62,235 nt of DNA, from NCBI GenBank assembly GCA_009731375.1, contig BJOX01000049.1:443885-506119 (forward strand), read 5' to 3'. Source of the stretch: Paulinella micropora (taxonomy: Eukaryota > Cercozoa > Imbricatea > Euglyphida). The notes beneath the pieces were generated by a model. That model saw only the letters and a list, made by a program, of their open reading frames with translations, ran no database searches and had not been told where the DNA came from. The position numbers and the translations under genes are program-made. How positions within the stretch are numbered: position 1 is the first letter of the stretch; every line of letters begins with the position of its first letter. This document shows, in pieces, positions 60,214 through 62,235 of the stretch.

Positions 60214-60548
60214 TAGTATGTTATGTATGTATGTATGTATGTACATATGTATGTATGTATGTATGTATGTAATGTAATGTAATGTAATGTTATGTTATGT
60301 TATACATACATACATACATACATACATACATACATACATACATACATACATACACACATACATGCATGCATACATACATACATTACATTACATTACATTA
60401 CATTACATTACATTACATAACATTACATAACATAACATAACATAACATGTATGTATATATGCATGTATGTATGTATCTATATATGCATGTATATATGCAT
60501 GTATGTATGTATGTATGTATGTATGTATGTATGTATGTATTTATGTAT
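60160..60548. repeat. Mirrored compound microsatellite (long palindrome)
   Basis: GTAT, then GTAAT and GTTAT units, are followed by ATAC, ATTAC and ATAAC units, the complements in the same block order, then GTAT again. The tract could form a hairpin or cruciform of more than 100 bp per arm. Confidence 0.85.
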
Positions 60549-60688
60549 TTATGCATCGCGCGCAGTCGGAACTTCTCACATCATGTTCGTTACCCTCAGA
60601 AGTTTCAACGAGATGCCAATCGGCTTGGTTTTCTCTCTCTCCTTTCTCTCACACGCACACACAGAGAGAAACAGAAAGACAGGGGGCA

Positions 60689-60690
<2 letters not shown>

Positions 60691-60742
<52 letters not shown>

Positions 60743-60770
60743 GAGAGAGAGAGAGAGAGAGAAAGAGGGA
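60691..60770. repeat. 51-bp poly-G run and GA repeat
   Basis: 51 consecutive G (60691-60741), then GA repeats and GC repeats. Unlike other long homopolymers here, it was assembled without an N-gap. Confidence 0.9.
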
Positions 60771-60861
60771 GCGCGCGCGCGCCCGAGAGAGAGAGAGAGA
60801 GAGAGATCAAACTGCAGGCAGACAGATATACAGACAGACACACACACACACACACACGCAG

Positions 60862-61580
60862 GTAGCAACTGTCCAGAACTTCTGGAAATGCTGCGATGGA
60901 AGGAGACTATGACACTCTCAGAGAAACAAGTATGTATGTAATTTAATGTAATGTAATGTAATGTAATGATATAGTGTGTATTTTAATGTAATATGTAATG
61001 TAGTGGGTATACTGTCACGTGTAATGTCATGTAATTTCATTGGTTTTATGGAATGCGTACTTCGATATGTACTTAGGTGTAATGTAATGTGTGATGTAAT
61101 GTCGGTTTTGTCATTATATGCTAAGTCAAGCTATGTCATGCAAAATGCAATGCCTACTCTACTCTAATCTAATCTAGTCTAATCTCATCTCATCTCAGCT
61201 CTGCTAAGCTCAGCTCAGCTCATCTCATCTCATCTCATCTCATCTCATCTCAGGCACAATGGAACGGGAAAGTCACTTACCCAGGCGAAGCGTTAGAGAA
61301 GCAGTATTTCACAAGTCAGTTTTCTGGACATTATGCTGTAGACTTGCGTCCTTATCCGACCCAGGTATGTATGTATGTATGTATGTATGAATGAATGTCT
61401 GTATGTATGTATGTATGTATGAATGAATGAATATCTGTATGTCTGTCTGTATCTATGTATGTATGTATGTATGTATGTATGTGTGTATGTGTGTATGTAT
61501 GTATGTATAAGCGTCCGATTCCGCCCATGTGGTATTTGCAATTGCACAAAATACTTGAGACGCTCGGGTACATTCAGTCA
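60862..61580 (+). CDS. Exons of an unrecognised gene with microsatellite introns
   Basis: Three exons join in phase. 60862-60929 (after ACACGCAG, before GTATGT) gives [20 protein letters not shown]. 61254-61364 (after TCATCTCAG, before GTATGT) gives [20 protein letters not shown] and [13 protein letters not shown]. 61512 to about 61576 (after GTATAAG) gives [20 protein letters not shown]. Codon composition and the phase-0 junctions support a real gene, but I recognise no family. A possible earlier exon begins after CGCGCAG at 60566. The gene probably continues beyond the window. Confidence 0.5.
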
Positions 61581-61983
61581 GTCATTCATTCATTCATTCA
61601 TTCATTCATTCATACATACATACATACATACATACATACATACATACATACATACATACATTCCTGCACGTATTCCTTAATGCATTCCTCCACATGCAAA
61701 CGTACATGCATACATACATACATACATACATACATACGTACATACATGATGCATACATACATACATACATACGTACATACCATACATACATACGTACCAT
61801 ACATACATACATACATACATACATACATACATACATAAATACATACATGCATGCATGCATACATACATACATACATACATACATACATACATGCATGCAT
61901 GCATGCATGCATACATACATACATCATGCATACATACATACATACATACATAAATACATAAATACATAAATACATATATACAT

Positions 61984-62034
<51 letters not shown>

Positions 62035-62112
62035 TCAAATATTACATACATAGTACGGGTAATGGATATGCAGTTAGCGTGGGGGGTTTCGACCCTGAGA
62101 CCCAAAGCATGG

Positions 62113-62144
<32 letters not shown>

Positions 62145-62154
62145 TCTTCTCTCT

Positions 62155-62235
<81 letters not shown>
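61581..62235. repeat. CATT, CATA, GATA and CT microsatellites to the window end
   Basis: CATT/CATA repeats (61580-61980), GATA (61985-62033), about 80 bp of single-copy sequence, then CT/TCTTC repeats to the end. Confidence 0.93.

Overview
This is a eukaryotic nuclear window. It has spliceosomal GT-AG introns, tRNA-derived SINEs, a Ty1/copia element, a non-LTR retrotransposon with a restriction-like endonuclease, a Tc1/mariner-type transposase relic with an adjacent MITE, and very abundant microsatellites (GTAT, AAGT, CTA, ATT, GATA, CT, CA). Many of the microsatellites lie inside introns. The secreted metallophosphatase with cysteine-rich repeats resembles proteins I associate with algae and other protists (stramenopiles, haptophytes). 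I cannot name the organism. Eleven N-gaps, nine of them exactly 10 N and most next to long homopolymers, show the assembly is stitched at homopolymer runs. Many frameshifts in the transposons may therefore be sequencing error rather than decay.

Layout: 1-3.1 kb holds a SINE and microsatellites. 3.16-19.4 kb is a C-rich giant non-LTR retrotransposon on the + strand. In order it carries a ubiquitin-specific protease, an AlkB-type dioxygenase, a Ulp1-type protease, a second USP-like domain, RNase H, reverse transcriptase, and a CCHC-like finger with a PD-(D/E)xK endonuclease. RNase H lies upstream of the RT. 20-22.7 kb holds CA/GATA repeats and a 546-bp tandem repeat. 23.15-25.06 kb is a two-exon metallophosphatase (- strand).

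25.4-36.0 kb (- strand) is the most novel region. A 70-nt exon with a signal peptide lies upstream of 15 tiny exon-like cassettes of 30, 36 or 69 nt, plus three 78-nt and two 45-nt acidic cassettes. Every one is a multiple of three, flanked by AG and GT, open in the same phase (1-1), and separated by microsatellites. This is the layout of a micro-exon gene coding a secreted Ser-rich repeat protein. It may splice into the metallophosphatase just downstream.

37.8-42.9 kb (+) is a C2H2 zinc-finger gene with at least eight phase-consistent exons and microsatellite introns. 43-47.4 kb holds a short telomere-like CCTAA tract, a DDE transposase relic and a MITE. 47.46-54.5 kb (-) is a Ty1/copia retrotransposon whose Gag carries two CCCH fingers as well as CCHC knuckles. 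54.5-60.2 kb is mostly gene-poor, with one zinc-finger-like fragment. 60.5-61.6 kb (+) holds exons of an unrecognised gene, again with microsatellite introns.
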